A stretch of 64,000 nucleotides of DNA from Argyresthia goedartella (taxonomy: Eukaryota; Arthropoda; Insecta; Lepidoptera; Argyresthiidae): contig OX463822.1 of the NCBI GenBank assembly GCA_949825045.1, forward strand, positions 2,423,001 to 2,487,000, read 5' to 3'. The position numbers were made by a program, and so were the translations under genes. A model generated the notes under the pieces. That model worked only from the letters and a program-made list of their open reading frames with translations, ran no database searches and was not told where the DNA came from. The stretch's first letter is position 1. Every line of letters begins with the position of its first letter. This document shows, in pieces, positions 11,085 through 22,165 of this stretch.

Positions 11085-12296
11085 GGCACTGAGAAAAACG
11101 CACCAATTCCGTGTTATTACTTTTGGAGTTTCGCAGGCGGTACGGTACAATAATTACAGTTCATATGTATAATTTATTTTAAAAATAAGATTTCAACGAT
11201 GTTCGTGGAAACTGAACATGAACTAAATTACTATGTCAAAGCGTAAACCTATAGATTTCACAGTTTCTTTCTAAAGTGTATCACACGATGTGCTGGATTA
11301 AGATCCAATGTTCTAATAATTCCGTTATTTGAATGAATTGACCGATATCGGCCAGTCCAATAAATATCGAATATCCTATTAACTTTATGATTCTGCTCAA
11401 ACAGCATTTTATATCCACAGGCCTCTAATTGGGCAAAAAATGGCTGGCTGGGCAGTATTTCACAATGGTGTATACGGGGCGACCCCGTTCCACTGAGCTA
11501 CGGCGTTCATCTAACCTGACCTTTTTCTACCCGGGTCACTATATCCTCTTTCAGCCCACAACTACTTACTTAAATCCTTCATAACTTCACTCGTGCAGTA
11601 TACGGACTAAAAACAACCCTTTTACTGTGTTCTATGACAGTTATCGACAAATGGGGTACCTTAGAGGCCTCGTCTTTACCACGCTATCTACTCCTGTAAT
11701 TATAATAATAATACACCGAGGGGCCGGACCTTTACCCGGAGACGATTAAGATGAGCCATACTCCGCTACGCTGGCTCAGTGTGGGTTGATGGAGGGGTGT
11801 CGGGCTTGTGGCCAACCCGACAGTCAGCAGTTATCAAGCTGCCCACTTCCTCAAGTTTATCAAAATCTAGAACTAATTTTATCAAACTTAGAAAATTACT
11901 CTTATATGTAAAATGTAGTATTTTAAAGAATAGTTCTAGTAATTTAGTTAGCAACTCGTCAAGTTGTAGTCAAGTCTCTTCTAAGTTGCAAACTATTATG
12001 GATAAAGCGGGTCTAAGTTATCTACAGCTTAACTTGGCGTCGTATTAAATTCAGCTTACGTCGACTACGCTCGTCTGACCGTTCTTTGTGTCTGCAATGT
12101 GTTTAGCTTAGCCATAACTTGACGAAGAACTCTTAGTTACCTCTAGGAAGTAGGATCGTAGTCACTTCGATGCAAATCATATGAATTGAAAGAAGAACCG
12201 TATGTAGTGTAACCGAAGGTCGGGCGCCCAACGTGACATGTAATTCGATAAGAGATCTGGCATGTAATTTGACACTTGCATCAACATTAAATAGGA
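11085..12296. other. Mostly unassigned; one dispersed fragment
   Basis: At 11766-11850 the phrase CTACGCTGGCTCAGTG, then TGTGGCCAAC and GACTGTCAG-like DNA, recurs at 27793-27875 and in part at 37778-37800. This is an unclassified dispersed repeat. The rest is not recognised. Confidence 0.4.
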
Positions 12297-12510
12297 CGAC
12301 CTCTGTGGCGTAGCGGTTGCGCATCTGCCTATCATGCGAGAGGTCCCGGGTTCGATCCCCGGCTGGGGATAGAGAAAAACAATTCCCCAGGTCTTGGATG
12401 TTTACATATGTGTGACGTCACTGTTTCTGGTTCCCACGACACAGGGTATCCTATTGGGGGCCAGAAGAAATGTATGAACCTGTATGTAAATGTCTATATT
12501 AATGTGTATT
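12297..12510 (+). mobile_element. SINE family A, near-complete copy
   Basis: This is the best copy of the family. A tRNA-like head carries an A-box region (GGCGTAGCGGTTGCGC) and a perfect B box (GGTTCGATCC at 12350-12359). The body follows with CAGGTCTTGGATGTTTA, GTGTGACGTCACTG, GGTTCCCACGACACAGGGTA and GGCCAGAAG, ending near TGTATGTAAATGTC. SINEs are copied by RNA polymerase III from the A and B boxes and moved by LINE enzymes. The head is why tRNA finders may call this stretch, but it is not a functional tRNA. Confidence 0.85.
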
Positions 12511-12709
12511 CTCCAAGCCATGGCCAGTATCTCTATTCTGTATCTGTAGAATCAAACCCGATAGTTTTGAAATAGATGTCTTGAAAGCTGTTTGCCACCT
12601 TTATAATAAGATTGGCCAATCAGGTTTATTTTACAGGAGCTGTCATTAAAGCGTTTGCAAATGGAATTATCGGGTCATGCCAAGAGATAGTTAAATTTTC
12701 TGAGTAGGT

Positions 12710-13085
12710 TCTTTTTTTCGAAATTTTTCAAAATTGCGGAGATTTGGGGTCGAAAATGTAAAAAAAAAACACTACAGACCAACGGCTTCGCAGATTTCAA
12801 CTAATGAGGTGTTGTTGGATTAGTGGAGACCTGGAGAGTGGCATAGGCTACCTAAATATTTTGAAAAGCCAACAATTTGGATTTTAGATCATAATGAGTT
12901 TACAAAGTTATTGGCTACGTTCATACTCTATGCACGTAAGCAGTGCATTCATAGTATAGTATATATTGAAAGAAAATGCAGTTCGGTTCTTTATTTTTAT
13001 TGGTTTTTATAATGATTCCACTTGTTCAACTGATAAACGTCAAGGGGTCGGAGGTGTTAGGTAAGATAATTAAAAAAATACAAAT
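12710..13085 (-). repeat. Dispersed repeat D, longer copy
   Basis: Read on minus it matches 59020-59225: ACACCTCCGACCCCTTGA, GTTTATC, GTGGAAT.ATCAT, then GAATGCAC, GTAGCC and CCAATAACTTTG, then a copy of CCCCA.ATCTCCG. The plus/minus relation of the two copies is clear by eye. The class is unknown, and no terminal repeats were found. Confidence 0.65.
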
Positions 13086-13504
13086 CTCCTATGTCGCTTG
13101 CGAGTCTACAGCCTCACGGAGAAACTAGTAATAAGAAAACATAGAGGAGAAACAAAAAAACAATTCTATCTCACAAATTCAATTGTTCGTGTAAACAAAA
13201 AGGTTTTAGTTCAAATCCCTGAAGGCGAGGACTCTTTTAATAGAATTTTCCATTTTCAGTGTTATTTCTCTTCTTGTAACACACTTTTGCTACAAAACCC
13301 TTGGTTTATTTTGATTCAATAAGGAGCATCACAAGGGATAATCTCTTCCAAGATAGCCTTAATTGTATTTCAGTTGTTTTTTATTAGTTTCGTCATAATT
13401 ACCCTGTTCTTTGTTTTCGTACTCCGATTTCATAGGTAACGAGGGGTAAACAAAATGAAAATGTATTATTATGTATGTAGTTTACTTCATATGTAATCTA
13501 ACGT
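13086..13504. other. Unassigned sequence
   Basis: Nothing recognised. It includes the weak open frame 13098-13322. Confidence 0.35.
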
Positions 13505-14385
13505 ACATTTATTTATTTATTTATTTATTTATTTACATAATCTATTTGTGCCATTACAGCAAAGCCAAGTCGACACAAATATACAAAATTAGAAAATACA
13601 ATACAATTCAATTATTACAAATTAATTTACCATAATTATGTCAAATATAATAAGTTCAATTCAATCGTATAAATGCAGTTACCATATTATCATTATATCC
13701 ATAAACATTCGAGAAAATAATTACAAGACTACACTATCATGCAATCTTCTCACAGAACCTTCCACATTCTCGCACAATATCCCTCCATGCATCACCAAAC
13801 AGATCATTCCATGGTGCTGCGGCCAACAGTGCATTGAGGCTATTCCGTGCCCGGACCAGCGGAGACTGCAGGCGCGCCACCGTGCGGTGCGAGCCGCCCG
13901 CTAGCAGCTGGTGCCTACGAGCGCGTATGTAGTTGTCAGGCACGTAAAGCGCGCATACGGCACTGACAAGCGCTGCGCAGTCACTGTCGCCTCGCAATAA
14001 TCGACACACAGTCAGAAGCTGTTCGGTGTTACGTCTCACCTCTAGTGAGTTAAATCCAAGCATACCTAAAATAAAATCGGATGGATAAAGGTAAGGGTAG
14101 TATCCAAATTTCCTCTTATATAGGTATCTAAGAAAAGCTTTGTGTACCTTCTCGAGCATAAGGACGTATGAGCTTTCGTGCGGATTCTAAACAACCGAGC
14201 TAGATTCAAGTTTGGTTCTCACTAGGGCCGTGTATAGAAGCTGGACCACACCCAAGTTATGGAATCCCTTACTATTCCGTATCACAAACCCTAATCTTCT
14301 GAAGCATTCCTTGGCTAAAGTGCTCACATGCTCATGGAATGTAAGTTTAGGGTCGAACGTAACACCGAGGTCCTTCATCGAATAC
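13505..14385 (-). mobile_element. 5'-truncated LINE copy (LINE-J1)
   Basis: The minus-strand element ends in an (AAAT)n tail at 13509-13536. Its 5' break is at about 14385. The same 3' coding end recurs at 17140-17232. Confidence 0.8.
13737..14378 (-). pseudogene. LINE-J1 reverse transcriptase, C-terminal part
   Basis: Non-LTR retrotransposon ORF2 copies element RNA into the genome. This fragment begins MKDLGVTFDPKLTFHEHVS, the segment that follows the RT thumb in Jockey/CR1-group enzymes, then FRRLGFVIRNS and LYTALVRTKLE. TAG replaces the Trp codon expected in the usual (S)xxWNP motif at about 14184-14186. Reading resumes in the same frame through MLEKVHKAFLRYLYKRKFGYYPYLYP and an Arg-rich tail ending CGRFCEKIA. 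The catalytic RT box and endonuclease are missing by 5' truncation. The polypeptide style matches the fuller LINE at 24345-26595, so both likely belong to one broad clade, though they are not close copies. Confidence 0.85.
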
Positions 14386-15869
14386 TCCTACATATGCCTT
14401 GGAAAGGAGAAGGGGAAATCTGGTATAGACCATTGCCTCAGATGTGTACAGGCTTTGCAACCAACCACACACAATTCTGAATGGCTGAATATTACTATTT
14501 CATGTTTCAAAAGTTTCAGGAACATTAACAGATTTTCAGTATTCTTAAAATTACTTCGTGAATCTCCTGTGAGAGAAGTTGTTTATTTATTTACAGGTTC
14601 ATTAAATGACAGATTTTTTGGAAACATAAGTCACATAGAAGTAAAAACAATAAAACTCTTACAATATTATATACTTTTTATGAACGTAAATAACTGGTTT
14701 TGCAAGCCCTAATGACATGGTGATTGAATATTCATATATTGAGACATCGGTAGTTTCTATGTAATGTTTTGAACGTCCAAGCTTGTCTCAGTCGACTGAC
14801 GTTTTGCAGTCATTTTTGTTTACAAACGTTCCGGGAAAAATAAAGCAAGCAATTATTAATTATTTCATTGTTTTAGAAAATAAATACAGCCGCAGTAATT
14901 TATGAATTAATATTTAAATGCTGTTGGAGAGTGAAAAGGCTTTAAATTTCTGAGGCTGTCGTTTAGGAATCTCCTTTGCAACATTGGAAAAAGTGTCGAA
15001 ATCTGAAAACGCCCTGAAACATATGGGCAAAGGCGTGATGCTATGTTGTTGTTAAGTTTTAGTTTTTCAACGCCCTACTTATTTTGGCAGGATCACTTAT
15101 TAATGCGCCGTGCCCTCATTAATTATTTAATGAATCATCCCCGTTGACTCTTAAGCCTTACTCTTCTACACATATTGAATATCCTGATTCAGCATCCCAA
15201 GTAGAACAATAAAACGTAATAAACAAACCATATATTTTACCTTTTCGTATGAAATAAATTTAATGTAAAAAAAGGGTTTTATTTAAATGCTCTAAAAAGA
15301 AGAAATTTTATCAAACCCAAAAACTCATTACCTCACACAATTTATTATGACATAAAAGCTTGCTGCGAAATTTACTTGTGTAGATGTAGTAAGTGATATT
15401 GAATTGACAGGAGCTTCTCGTAATGTTGAATTTACTGAGGATGTAACGTGCAGTTGCAGCGATTGTCGCGAGTTTTTTTTGCAGTGTTATTAGTTTTTGA
15501 ACATATATTTGATTGAGGGTACACTGTACAGTAGCCGAAACCGTGGCGCGTTTGCGAACTCGATCAAGTTATCAAGGGAACCATATCCCATAACACACGC
15601 TTTGCCGTGGGTATCAGAGGCGCTTGCACCTTTAGGGCCACATGCGTGGAAATCGGTAAAATAGTATTTACTATCGTAATTCATGACTCCTAGAGATTAA
15701 GAGGCGGAAAACAGAACACCAGCTTTGTGGTTTGCAAACTTTGCTGTTGCAGTCAGAACCTCTTTTAATGTCATCCCAAGTTTTTGAAATGTGTATAATA
15801 GATAGGAAACTGCATCTACACAGGTAAATCTCATCTCATGATAGTCAAATTCAAAATATTTTTATAATT
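14386..15869. other. Unassigned; one peptide-like frame
   Basis: A minus-strand frame at 15490-15684 (64 codons, MNYDSKYYFTDFHACGPK...) has a non-repetitive, protein-like composition rich in Gly, Tyr and Phe. I do not recognise it, and there is no visible promoter or splice context. The remainder shows nothing. Confidence 0.35.
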
Positions 15870-16205
15870 ATTCAAAAACATAGACATAAAACATAATTTA
15901 TTGGTAATAAATACATCATTACATGTAAAACAAAATTCATAAAATTAATAAATTGTATAAAATAAAATTAGAATAAGGGAATGTTTTTATATAGTTAAAT
16001 TTGTTGTCATTACTACGTAAGTCGTAAGAGTACAATGTAATATTAATAATAAAATAATATGTAGTTATGAACGTCGTTCCTTAAAATTTATGAATTCTTC
16101 ATAGGAGTAGAACGACATCTTGACGAGCCACTTTTACATGCATTTTCTTTTAATGTAACTTGTGTGCAATGAAGAATTATGAAATTACACATTGTATTTC
16201 TAGGG
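15870..16205 (-). pseudogene. LINE 3' end, copy 1 (LINE-M)
   Basis: On minus, AAATTTATG-rich 3' DNA is preceded by codons resembling KWLV.KSFYSYEEFINFK, with one frame disruption. This is typical of the last residues of a non-LTR ORF2. It matches 30510-30960 over the 3' UTR (ATAAAATTAATAAA, GTACAATGTAATATTA, CTTAAAATTTATGAATTC). Confidence 0.6.
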
Positions 16206-16850
16206 GTATCGAATAGGTTTTGAATATTGTTGGAATCGAAATAGATGCGTTGTCCATTTTCGAGATTAACGTCAAGATAGAAAACTGAAGGGAATCTCTC
16301 GTAAATCGAGTATCCTAATAAACGCTACATACTCTCCGATGTCCTGAGGTAACTTCCTGATTGATACTTCATCACGTCATCCCTGTCATTTCGGACAAAA
16401 AACGTAGCTTGCACTGCCTTTATGGACATATTCACCTCTCATTTTCTGATTGTTGGCATCGCTGTCTTAAGTAAAAATGTAAGCTTCCAGCAATAATCGA
16501 AATTTACTCTAAGAACTAACTCAAATCTAACTGTGAATAAGTATTATATTGCTAAACGATTTATTGATATTTCATATCACTACAAACTTTCTAGGATAAT
16601 TTTTTCAAAATAAAAATTGCTTTAAATTAGTCATAATACATGCATTTGTTATATTTATGGGTCTCTGAAACTAGGTTATGTCTGAATCTAACGTATTCTA
16701 CCAGAGACTATTCAATAATATCATAAAATAAACATAAAAAGTTACTTGCTGAGTTTGAGTATAATTTCATCAAATCCCTTGCGAGATTTTTGTTTCCTGA
16801 TAATGGCACGATATAGGTTCACTTCCAACCCTTATATTTTAATAGTAGTT
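16206..16850. other. Unassigned AT-rich sequence
   Basis: Nothing recognised. No open frame exceeds 60 codons. Confidence 0.4.
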
Positions 16851-17235
16851 ATGTGGCAAATATTATAAAATTACCATTTATTTTTATTTTTCTATATATT
16901 TATTGTAAAGTAATTCGCACAAAATTACATATAAATTCCAAATCGTTGTACAAATATCTTGTTAACCATTGAAATTCATCAACAAATAATATAAAATAAA
17001 ATATAAAATATATAATATAAAATTTCAAATAAATACAATTAAAATCATTAAGGTCATCTCAGTTCAATATAATTCACATATCATCATATTAATAACAATA
17101 TCACACGAGAAAAATTATAATAATAGACGACAATACTATCGAGCATTCTTCTCACAGAACCTTCCACGTTCACGCACAATATCCCTCCATGCGTCACCAA
17201 ACAGATCGTTCATCGGTGCTGCAGCTAACATTGCG
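16851..17235 (-). pseudogene. LINE-J1 second copy, short
   Basis: Positions 17140-17232 (minus) repeat the final coding stretch of the 13737 copy (CTCACAGAACCTTCCAC and ATATCCCTCCATGC on plus). AT-rich DNA from about 16851 may be its 3' UTR. The 5' break is near 17235, just after GAGGCTGTC, so only about 30 codons remain. Confidence 0.7.
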
Positions 17236-18040
17236 TTGAGGCTGTCCCAAAACTGCAACAAAAATACTGATCCTCAGAATTTACCCACAAAACAAAATAA
17301 AGTTTGTAAACTGTTTAACTACTTATGTATAACCGTTATACTAAGTGATTATCAGATATCTGAATTTAAACCTAACAATTATTCTTGCCTTTGGCGCGAC
17401 AGCCACGGCTTCAGAGCTAGGCTGAAGTTGTCTGGAACTGTCGCGTCAGATAAAGAGACGAGATCTTGCAGAACCGCATGTAGGACGCCGGGGTGTTGCC
17501 AGGAATGTACCTCAAATCAATGAAATACCTCAGGTACAGGGCTCAAGAAACCGTTGGTGAAGCCGACCTCGCCGGTCGTCCATCGGGCTGACATATTTTG
17601 CATCGGGCGGCGCACGCTGGTGAGACAAGGCGAGGATTCTTCCCTGCAATTATACCTGTATGAGTGGTGTCGAGCCTTATTGTGAAGTCGTCATCGCACT
17701 GCCTAAGCGCTGGGGCTGAGCGGAGCTGCACACCGTTGGTGAAACAAGCGGGGCTGTTGGGAGATAAGTTTAGAATTAAGAGACTTTTGTCTAGGTTAAG
17801 TTGATCGGCCGCCAGGAGAGAAAACCCCGCCCTTGTTAATTTTTATGTAATAAACCGCGTCCACCGAGTTCAGTTCTTTCCTTGATAGGAGACCACCCCT
17901 CTGAGACGGCCAACCGACCAACACCCAAGTAACAATTTTATTCACTGGTGGCCACCTTTGGCCACCTAGGCAAAACCTTGGGTATTGGTTGAGCGGCCTG
18001 AAGCAACCAACAGGGAAATCAAGAAGAGGGCAACAACTCA
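17236..18040. other. Unassigned sequence with a small hairpin
   Basis: Most is unrecognised. Around 17925-17985, ACACCCAAGTAACA and CCTTGGGTATTGG flank GGTGGCCACCTTTGGCCACC, a local inverted repeat. Confidence 0.4.
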
Positions 18041-18043
18041 TAA

Positions 18044-18480
18044 TTCATAATTCATAATTTCTTTATTGCACACAAATGATATAAAAAAAGAGTTACATAA
18101 AAATAGTGTACAAAGGCGAGCTTATCTCTAATAAGAGATCTCTTCCAGCAAACCAGGCTAAAGTTGGAGATGTTGATTGCTGAGCAGGGGTAGACCCATG
18201 TGTACAACAATATGACGAAATAAACGAGTACTTACATACATATTAATAAATAAAATAAAACATTTAATGACTATAATTATATACTAAATACTTATAATAT
18301 AATACTAACTACTACTATTATATATAAATGTGCTATAAATACTTACATACATACTTCTTCACGCGACTTTTAAATTTACTAACAACTCCTACTGATTTTA
18401 GACGGAGCTCAATTTGTTTTACATGCTTGCAGGCAAAATTATCCAAAAGTTTGTTTTGCTGCCTAGACCTGCACTACGGG
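18044..18480 (-). pseudogene. LINE-K 3' end
   Basis: The tail TTATGAATTATGAATT (minus) and the 3' UTR signature (CAAAGGCGAGCTTATCTCT on plus, at 18112-18130) precede a short remnant of the ORF2 end at 18350-18390 (FKSRVKKYV-like, frame broken). The internal sequence with CTGAGCAGGGGTAG matches 10618-10640 in reverse. Confidence 0.7.
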
Positions 18481-18490
18481 AGACTGCTTT

Positions 18491-19277
18491 TTAGGGTTCC
18501 ATAGAGAAACAATGAACCCTTACAGTTTCGTCAAGTCTGACTGTTCGTATGTCCGTCTTTCCGCCCGTCCGTCCGTATGTCACAGCAACTTTATTCCGAA
18601 ACTATCCGGACTACACAGTTATAACTTGGTATGTAGATATATTATGTGAACCGCTTTACGATTTTGATATACAAAAAGAAAAAAGAAAAATTAAGGGGGA
18701 GTCCATTACATGGAACTGACACCAAAAAATTTTTTTTTTCATCAAACATATGTGTGTGAGATGTTTATAGATAGGTCTTCAAAAATGACGTTGAGGTTCC
18801 TGAAAACATTTTTCCTCAAAGTTAATCGTTAAAGACACAGACCCTTCCAAAGTGGAATATAATTTTGACGTTGAATAAGATAATTTATTTATTTATATTC
18901 AATAAAAAAAAATATGACTCTGACTCTGAAAAAATTGTGTCCCCCCTTTGTTTAAATTAAGAGAGTTAAAAATTTATATATATGTTGTGTATGTCAATAA
19001 ACACTTTCAATTAAAATTGATATGAACAAAACAAAATAAGCAGTTTTTAAGATATAAAATATTAATTAAAAATCCGCAAATATAACTTTGTCATTGATAC
19101 AAACACTATGAAAAACAAAGTAACTATTTGCTCGTAAAGAATGATAGTGATGTTTTGTCTAGGTGTATCAGGTGCATGTGAAGTGAGTACCTTCCTAATT
19201 TATTCTTTTGGCCTATATTCTACATTTATTACGGCACCCTAAATGTGCGAAGTCCGACACGCACTTGGCCGGTTTTC
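18491..19277 (+). repeat. AGGGTTCC-type repeat, diverged copy
   Basis: The 5' part (18491-18620) has AGGGTTCCATA and the GTCCGTC stretch. The matching 3' part (19228-19277) reads CGGCACCCTAA, then AAGTCCGACACGCACTTGGCCGGTTTT. The middle is diverged, so one element or two pieces is unresolved. Confidence 0.6.
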
Positions 19278-19389
19278 TGTATGCAGTATCTACTTTGTAC
19301 AAAAGTGTCCAATGAGTTACCGACTATTTCTCATAAAATTGCTTATTTTTCTGGAAAAAATAATATAGTTGAATGGTTTTTTGATCTTC

Positions 19390-20262
19390 ATGCCCAGCCC
19401 ACATCAACCCACTGCTTGGTACAGGCCTCATCTCTATAGCGCCAACCCCTACTGTCCTGTGCCATTCGCCGCATCCATTGAGATTCATATTCATATTCAT
19501 ATTCATTATTGCACAGAAATCTTAATAGTAAGGTAACAAAACATTTTATGAGCAAAGGCGAGCTTATCTCTAAAGAGAGATTTCTACCAGCAAACCTAGG
19601 TAGGACAGGAAAAATTGTGCATCAGGAGAGTCCTAGTGCGCAATAAAACTGTACACATCTAATTGTTTACAACTAAAACATAATAATGTAATAAATGATA
19701 TATACTTAATAAAATACAAAAGCAAAAAATTAAATATATATCAAACATATACTACTTATATATACATATATAAAAGAACCTATCACGAAAGAGAAAGGAA
19801 ATGCTCTTTCAATCTTGTCTTAAAAGTGAAAATTGAGGGACTATCTCTAATAGCGCAGGGAAGTGCGTTCCACAGTCGGATCGCCGTTAACCTAAACGAG
19901 TGTTTGTAAGCGGCAGTGTTATGCCGAGGAGTAGAGAGAAGAGACATCCTGTCGACTTTAGTATATCGTCGGACCATCGGGCAGGTGGTCTGCCCACTGG
20001 CCTTGTTGCTCCCCTTGGCCACCACTCCATGACTGCTTTGGTCCACCGTCCGTCATCCCGTCTAGCCAAGAGTCCCGCCCATCTCCATCTCTTTCCCGTT
20101 ATCCGCTTACCTATATCTTCGACCTTCGTCTTCCGTAGAATTTCGACAACGAGAGAGATACCTAACATGGAACTCTCCATTGGTCTTTGGGCCACCTTGA
20201 ATTTGTGTATAATTTGCTTAGTTAGCATCCATGTTTCGGCTCCATAGGTGAGGATAGGCAAG
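19390..20262 (-). pseudogene. RTE-type LINE ORF2 C-terminus, interrupted
   Basis: On minus, 20262-19958 reads MPILTYGAETWMLTKQIIHKF, then DIGKRITGKRWRWAGLLARRDDGRW, then WWPRGATRPVGRPPARWSDDILKSTG. This is the well-known end of RTE-family endonuclease/reverse transcriptase proteins of insects. The reading is broken by a different LINE (19487-19957) and resumes at 19486 with WMRRMAQDSRGWRYRDEACTKQW. Both halves line up with the uninterrupted copy at 28780-29106. The upstream RT catalytic part is missing, so the copy is dead. Confidence 0.85.
19487..19957 (-). mobile_element. LINE-K copy inserted in the RTE relic
   Basis: Codons for YKHSFRLTAIRLWNALP and IRDSPSIFTFKTRLKEHFLSLS (to about 19790) are followed by the 3' UTR with AGAGATAAGCTCGCCTTTG in reverse orientation of plus and a (ATGAAT)n tail at 19487-19506. 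It sits between two RTE halves that are contiguous in the 28780 copy, so it inserted after the RTE. Exact edges and target duplication are uncertain by a few bases. Confidence 0.75.
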
Positions 20263-20384
20263 ACTCATTTTTTATTTTATAAATTACGTAAATATGTTGT
20301 GTCGTATTTAACCCCTCGAGCACACTTGGGTACTGTAGTATCCAAAAACATGTTATATGGTTTAAGTTTTATTACAATTGAGCC

Positions 20385-20600
20385 AAGGGTCCCGGGTTCG
20401 AGTCCCGGTGGGGGCAAATATTTGTTTGATGAGAACGGATGTTTGTACCCTAGTCATGGTTGTTTATCTATCTAAGTATAATATTTATCTATATAAGTAT
20501 GTGTATCGTTGTCTAGTACCCAAGATACAGGGAATCCTAGTTTGGGGCTAGATCAACGTGTGTTAATATTGTCCAAGGTATTATTATTATTATTATTAAT
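20385..20600 (+). mobile_element. SINE family B, 5'-truncated copy
   Basis: B box GGTTCGAGTCC (20394-20404) lies within CCGGGTTCGAGTCCCGG, followed by the body GGGGGCAAATATTTGTTTGA, GTACCCAAGATACAGGGAAT, CCTAGTTTGGGGCTAGATCA and CCAAGGT, then an (ATT)n tail at 20579-20599. The A-box end is lost. Fuller copies are at 36873 (minus), 58141 (minus) and 60155 (plus). Confidence 0.85.
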
Positions 20601-21440
20601 TGAATAATGTTCAAAATCGCGATGCCTAATTTATTATTTTTTTATACCAAGGGACACTGAAATGTCAGTTGACGAGTTGATTGACCCTGACGCCGACGTG
20701 TGGAGACCGCACTAGGTCCGTAGACATGATGCAAAACGCAAATATCACTCGAAACGTTAAGAAAAAGTATGCGATGTGAAATTTCGAAACGAAAAATATA
20801 TGCGAAATATATTTCTATAGTAAGCATTGTGACGCAATATGGTGTGACGCAGTTTGGTGTGACTCGTTAATGGCCGGTTGCATATAGCGTCTGGCTCTCA
20901 GAGTTTATCCAAGAACTGCACCGAGACCATAAGCCCTATATTAATTTCTAGAGAATTTCATATCCGGTGTATCAATTTCTCATCAATCACCCACACTCGC
21001 TATCCTAGCCACAATCACAACACAAAATCCACCGTTCTCGAATTTCAGTCGAGTCAAAAAGCGCAAACTGCTTTTTAACCGTTTATATCAAGATTCAGTC
21101 AATCTGTCGCCAGCAGAATGTTCATCCTCTTCTCTTGAGACAGATCATTAGTCCGAGCCGAGCCTGCATCAGCAGATAAGGAGCTAATCGGACCGAAATC
21201 AACGGCTGACGACGGTTTTTCTTACACTTTTCACCCCTTTTGCTCGTTGATTTGTGATTTGTCTAACAGTGGTTTAAAAGTGTCGCGAGTTTAATCTCAG
21301 CGGTTTTCGGGCGTTTCTGTGTGACAGAAACCTGATCTTTAAAATAAATTATCGAATAGGTAAGCGAATTCAACTGACAGTAGCAACAGCAATGACATAC
21401 ATAATAATCATCATCAGGATTCGCTTACTTTTACGACAAA
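20601..21440. other. Unassigned sequence
   Basis: No recognised element. ORF-like stretches at 20642-20827 (minus) and 20878-21078 (plus) have no family motif. Confidence 0.35.
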
Positions 21441-21449
21441 ACAAACATT

Positions 21450-21550
21450 GTACAAACAAACGGCCTTTCCCATTCGGGGGCCTTTTATTCAATCCTGCAT
21501 TTTGCCTGACAGGGGGTTAGCCCACCGCCGCAGCTTTGGAGTTATGAAGG
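21450..21550 (-). repeat. SINE-C fragment
   Basis: The CTTTCCCATTCGGGGGCC, TTATTCAATCC, TTTTGCCTGACAGGGGGTTAGCCCA order matches the 3' half of SINE-C in reverse. Confidence 0.5.
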
Positions 21551-21639
21551 TCTCCTCAAGATGATTTCCATCACCCTTGGACCGCGGAAGAGCTACCATT
21601 TATATCTGTCAAACATTCGCGATCGGGGAACGCTCCGTG

Positions 21640-21900
21640 GATTCACGCGCGCTTCTCACGGAGGAGGTGCGGTTTCGAATCCATCCGGGGCTGACCAGTA
21701 CCAATGAGGTACATTAGACGGACGTTCTAACGGTGAGAAAAACATCGTGAGGAAACCTTCAATCTCTAATGCCGCGGCGATGGGCTAGCCCCCTGTCACG
21801 CAAAAAGGAGTATTGAATAACTGGCCAAACGTGGGCACAATTGTTATTGTGCCTCTGCCAACCCGTATGGAAAAAGGTGTGACGCTATGTTATGTTGTAA
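21640..21900 (+). mobile_element. SINE-C, longest copy
   Basis: It carries a B-box-like GGTTTCGAATCC at 21672-21683 with GAGGAGGTGC before it, then GTGAGAAAAACATCGTGAGG, CCGCGGCGATGGGCTAGCCCC, GAATAACTGG, GCCTCTGCCAACCCGTATGG and GTGTGACGCTATGTTATG. The A box is not clear. I take it to be tRNA-derived by its B box and body, and the confidence is moderate. Confidence 0.65.
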
Positions 21901-21949
21901 TCGTGTTTTCATTACGGTAACCACGTATCATGCGATGATGTGATGATGT

Positions 21950-22165
21950 CACCCGCCGATCTGACTGGTTGTGTGCCCATTGGTCGTCGTGCGGTTCTTA
22001 GTAGATACTGCTTTAATACATCTACCGTCATCTCTCCTTGCCAAGGATAGTATCCTGCGCCCTCGTGATTCGCTTGCCGACATCGACGATCTTAATGCAA
22101 AAGAAAGAAAGCGGTTAGTTATCACCATGGAACTCCAGTCAACCTTGGCATGCCACATAAGTAGA
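21950..22165 (-). pseudogene. RTE LINE fragment, badly decayed
   Basis: The minus strand contains SLARRDDGRCIKAV followed by frame-shifted remnants of the WWPRGATRPVGRP region. These match the LARRDDGRWTKAV segment of the RTE relic at 20058. The preceding codons approximate the KRIT segment with frameshifts. Confidence 0.7.

Noticed and set aside
12297..12370. Possible tRNA genes at SINE heads (also 24001, 36873, 58141 and 60155)
   Set aside because: A and B boxes are present, but the tRNA fold is not completed and the same body follows in every copy. These are SINE promoters.
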